From positions 1 to 64,000 of the forward strand of contig CAWCSF010000011.1 of assembly GCA_963798195.1 (NCBI GenBank): a DNA stretch of 64,000 nt, read 5' to 3'. Every line of letters begins with the position of its first letter. The stretch's first letter is position 1. The position numbers and the translations under genes were made by a program. The DNA is from CAVSRC01 sp963798195 (lineage in GTDB: Bacteria > Pseudomonadota > Alphaproteobacteria > Rhizobiales > Kaistiaceae). The notes below the pieces were generated by a model, which saw only the letters and a list, made by a program, of their open reading frames with translations, ran no database searches and was not told the origin of the DNA. Below, piece after piece: positions 62,797 through 64,000 of this stretch.

Positions 62797-63492
62797 CTAG
62801 AGGTCCACGGCCACGCCGCGCTCGGGCACAAGCACCCTGGTCTTGGCGTCATTCATTTCTGCCACGAACTTGTCTGCGTTCGGGTCAAGCAGGCCGAATG
62901 TGCCGTAGTGGCACGGAATCGCCGTTTCAAAATTGTAAAACCGCTTGCACGCCATCGCGGCCAGCTTCGCCCCCATGGTGAAGCGATCGCCGATCGGAAC
63001 GATGCCGATTTGCGGCCGGTAGATCTCGTCGATCAGCGCCATGTCCGAGAAGATGCCGGTGTCGCCCATATGGAGGAGGGTCTTCTCGCCCTCCGCCCTG
63101 AGCACCATGCCGCCCGGATTGCCCAGATAGACGATGCGTCCGTCCATCTCGCTGGCCGATGAATGCCACGCCGGCACATAGGCGACCGAGAAACCGTCGA
63201 GGGCGAGTTCGCCGCCATGATTGATCGGCGTCAGGTTCATCACCCCGCGCATCTCGAGGAAGTCACAGACCTCCGGATTGGCCACCAGCAGCGCCCCGGT
63301 TGCCTTGCAGATATCAAGGGTCGAGCCGATGTGGTCGTTGTGACCGTGGGTCAGCAGAACATGCGTGGCGCCGGCAAAGGCGGCCTTGTGATCGCCCTTG
63401 AACGTCGGATTCTCGATGAACGGATCGATCATGACGACCGCGCCGGCATATTCCACGCGGAATGCCGAATGCCCGAACCACGTCAGTTTCAT
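62797..63492 (-). CDS. UPF0173-type metal-dependent hydrolase
   Basis: 231 residues from ATG 63492 with AGGGGAG upstream; the frame to 63648 is not family-like. Metallo-beta-lactamase fold with metal ligands in TWFGHSAFRV, LTHGHNDHIG, YLGNPGG and LHMGDTGIFSD. The family is annotated as metal-dependent hydrolase of unknown substrate. Stop lies 4 bp after the sciP stop on the opposite strand. Confidence 0.93.
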   Translation of the reverse strand: MKLTWFGHSAFRVEYAGAVVMIDPFIENPTFKGDHKAAFAGATHVLLTHGHNDHIGSTLDICKATGALLVANPEVCDFLEMRGVMNLTPINHGGELALDGFSVAYVPAWHSSASEMDGRIVYLGNPGGMVLRAEGEKTLLHMGDTGIFSDMALIDEIYRPQIGIVPIGDRFTMGAKLAAMACKRFYNFETAIPCHYGTFGLLDPNADKFVAEMNDAKTRVLVPERGVAVDL

Positions 63493-63581
63493 GTGAGCGC
63501 TCCCCTGAATTGTCTTGGCTCTTGTCGTCCAAGGTCTCAATCTGCCGCGCACACGTCCCGATGCAACCCCACGGCGGCAAA

Positions 63582-64000
63582 ATGAGTCAGGCCGACGCCG
63601 GCACCGATCTCGATACCTTTGCGGCCGCCCTGCCGCCGACGGGCGCATTGCTGGGCCTCGACCTCGGGACGAAGACCATCGGCCTCGCGCTTTCTGATCC
63701 GCGCCGGCAGATCGCCTCGCCGCTGCATACGATCGCGCGGACGAAGTTCACAGCCGATGCCGTGGCGCTGCAGAAGGCATGCGCCGATCACAGCGTGGTG
63801 GGGTTCGTCCTCGGCCTGCCGCTCAACATGGACGGCTCCGAAGGTCCGCGGGTGCAGGCGACGCGCGCCTTTGCGCGCAACCTCGGCAAGCTGACGGCGC
63901 TGCCCCTGCTCTTCTGGGACGAGCGACTATCGACGGCAGCAGTGACGCGCACGCTGCTCGACGCGGACACGAGCCGCAGGAGGCGCGGCGAGGTCGTCGA
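63582..64000 (+). CDS. ruvX: Holliday junction resolvase-like RuvX (YqgF), partial
   Basis: The first 139 codons are in the window and the gene runs off the right edge. ATG 63561 in the same frame is an alternative start. Translation gives GLDLGTKTIGLALSDPRR (RNase H-like core with the first catalytic aspartate), VVGFVLGLPLNMDGSEG and FWDERLSTAAVTRTLL. The family processes Holliday-like structures or pre-16S rRNA. Confidence 0.94.
   Translation, partial: MSQADAGTDLDTFAAALPPTGALLGLDLGTKTIGLALSDPRRQIASPLHTIARTKFTADAVALQKACADHSVVGFVLGLPLNMDGSEGPRVQATRAFARNLGKLTALPLLFWDERLSTAAVTRTLLDADTSRRRRGEVV

Noticed and set aside
1..64000. CRISPR arrays, insertion sequences, prophage or att sites
   Set aside because: No regularly spaced direct repeats, transposase, integrase or terminal inverted repeats were seen; the single tRNA has no integrase or tRNA-fragment duplication beside it.

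Overview
The window is high-GC DNA from an alphaproteobacterium, most likely of the Hyphomicrobiales (Rhizobiales) type. The clearest markers are a 91-residue SciP/DUF1153 cell-cycle regulator (62517-62792) with a CtrA-like box upstream, a PmtA-type phospholipid methyltransferase, an MsrQ haem membrane protein, and many TAXI-TRAP and sugar ABC uptake systems. There is no rRNA, IS element, phage gene or CRISPR array. One tRNA-Met(CAT) is present. Coding density is high and most long antisense reading frames are GC-driven shadows.

Layout. 1-4.1 kb: N-formylglutamate amidohydrolase-like gene, RpiR regulator, and a coupled SAM-methyltransferase/methylenetetrahydrofolate reductase pair. 4.3-7.6 kb: msrQ, a glycine-zipper lipoprotein, an aldo/keto reductase and a TerC-family membrane protein. 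7.6-13.4 kb: a sugar-acid catabolic block (IlvD/EDD dehydratase, aldo/keto reductase, DapA-like enzyme, SDR, BKACE). 13.5-20.8 kb: a tightly overlapping operon of PqqD-like protein, GT2 glycosyltransferase, HprK-related kinase and two nucleotidyltransferase-family proteins, followed by a GT-A glycosyltransferase and facing a divergent PglK-type ABC exporter. This is the least understood system here.

20.8-54.9 kb is a catabolic island with five uptake systems: a TAXI-TRAP with DUF6282, cupin, IclR, BKACE, SDR, ALDH and SnoaL-like genes; a ribose-type ABC with a Zn alcohol dehydrogenase and a tandem-wHTH GntR regulator; a second TAXI-TRAP with a sulfatase and IclR; a maltose-type ABC with an enolase-superfamily dehydratase, a rhamnose-mutarotase-like protein and a FadR-type regulator; and a ferric/polyamine-type ABC with a LysR regulator and a second sulfatase. 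Together they suggest use of sugar acids, 6-deoxy-sugars and sulfate esters. 55.1-64 kb is more conserved: tRNA-Met, glmM, sulfotransferase, nagA, N-acetylglucosamine kinase, DUF421, pmtA, mnmA, sciP, a UPF0173 hydrolase and the start of ruvX.

Four genes of the catabolic island (IclR, TAXI receptor, sulfatase, ABC ATPase) are broken by five single-base shifts, each of which can be repaired by changing the length of a short homopolymer by one base. This pattern looks more like assembly error than decay, but reads are needed to decide. Regulatory signals that stand out are a 17-bp perfect palindrome between the -35 and -10 of an SDR gene, GCATTCCG-type inverted repeats on both sides of the broken IclR gene, and GC-rich hairpins directly after three solute-binding-protein genes.
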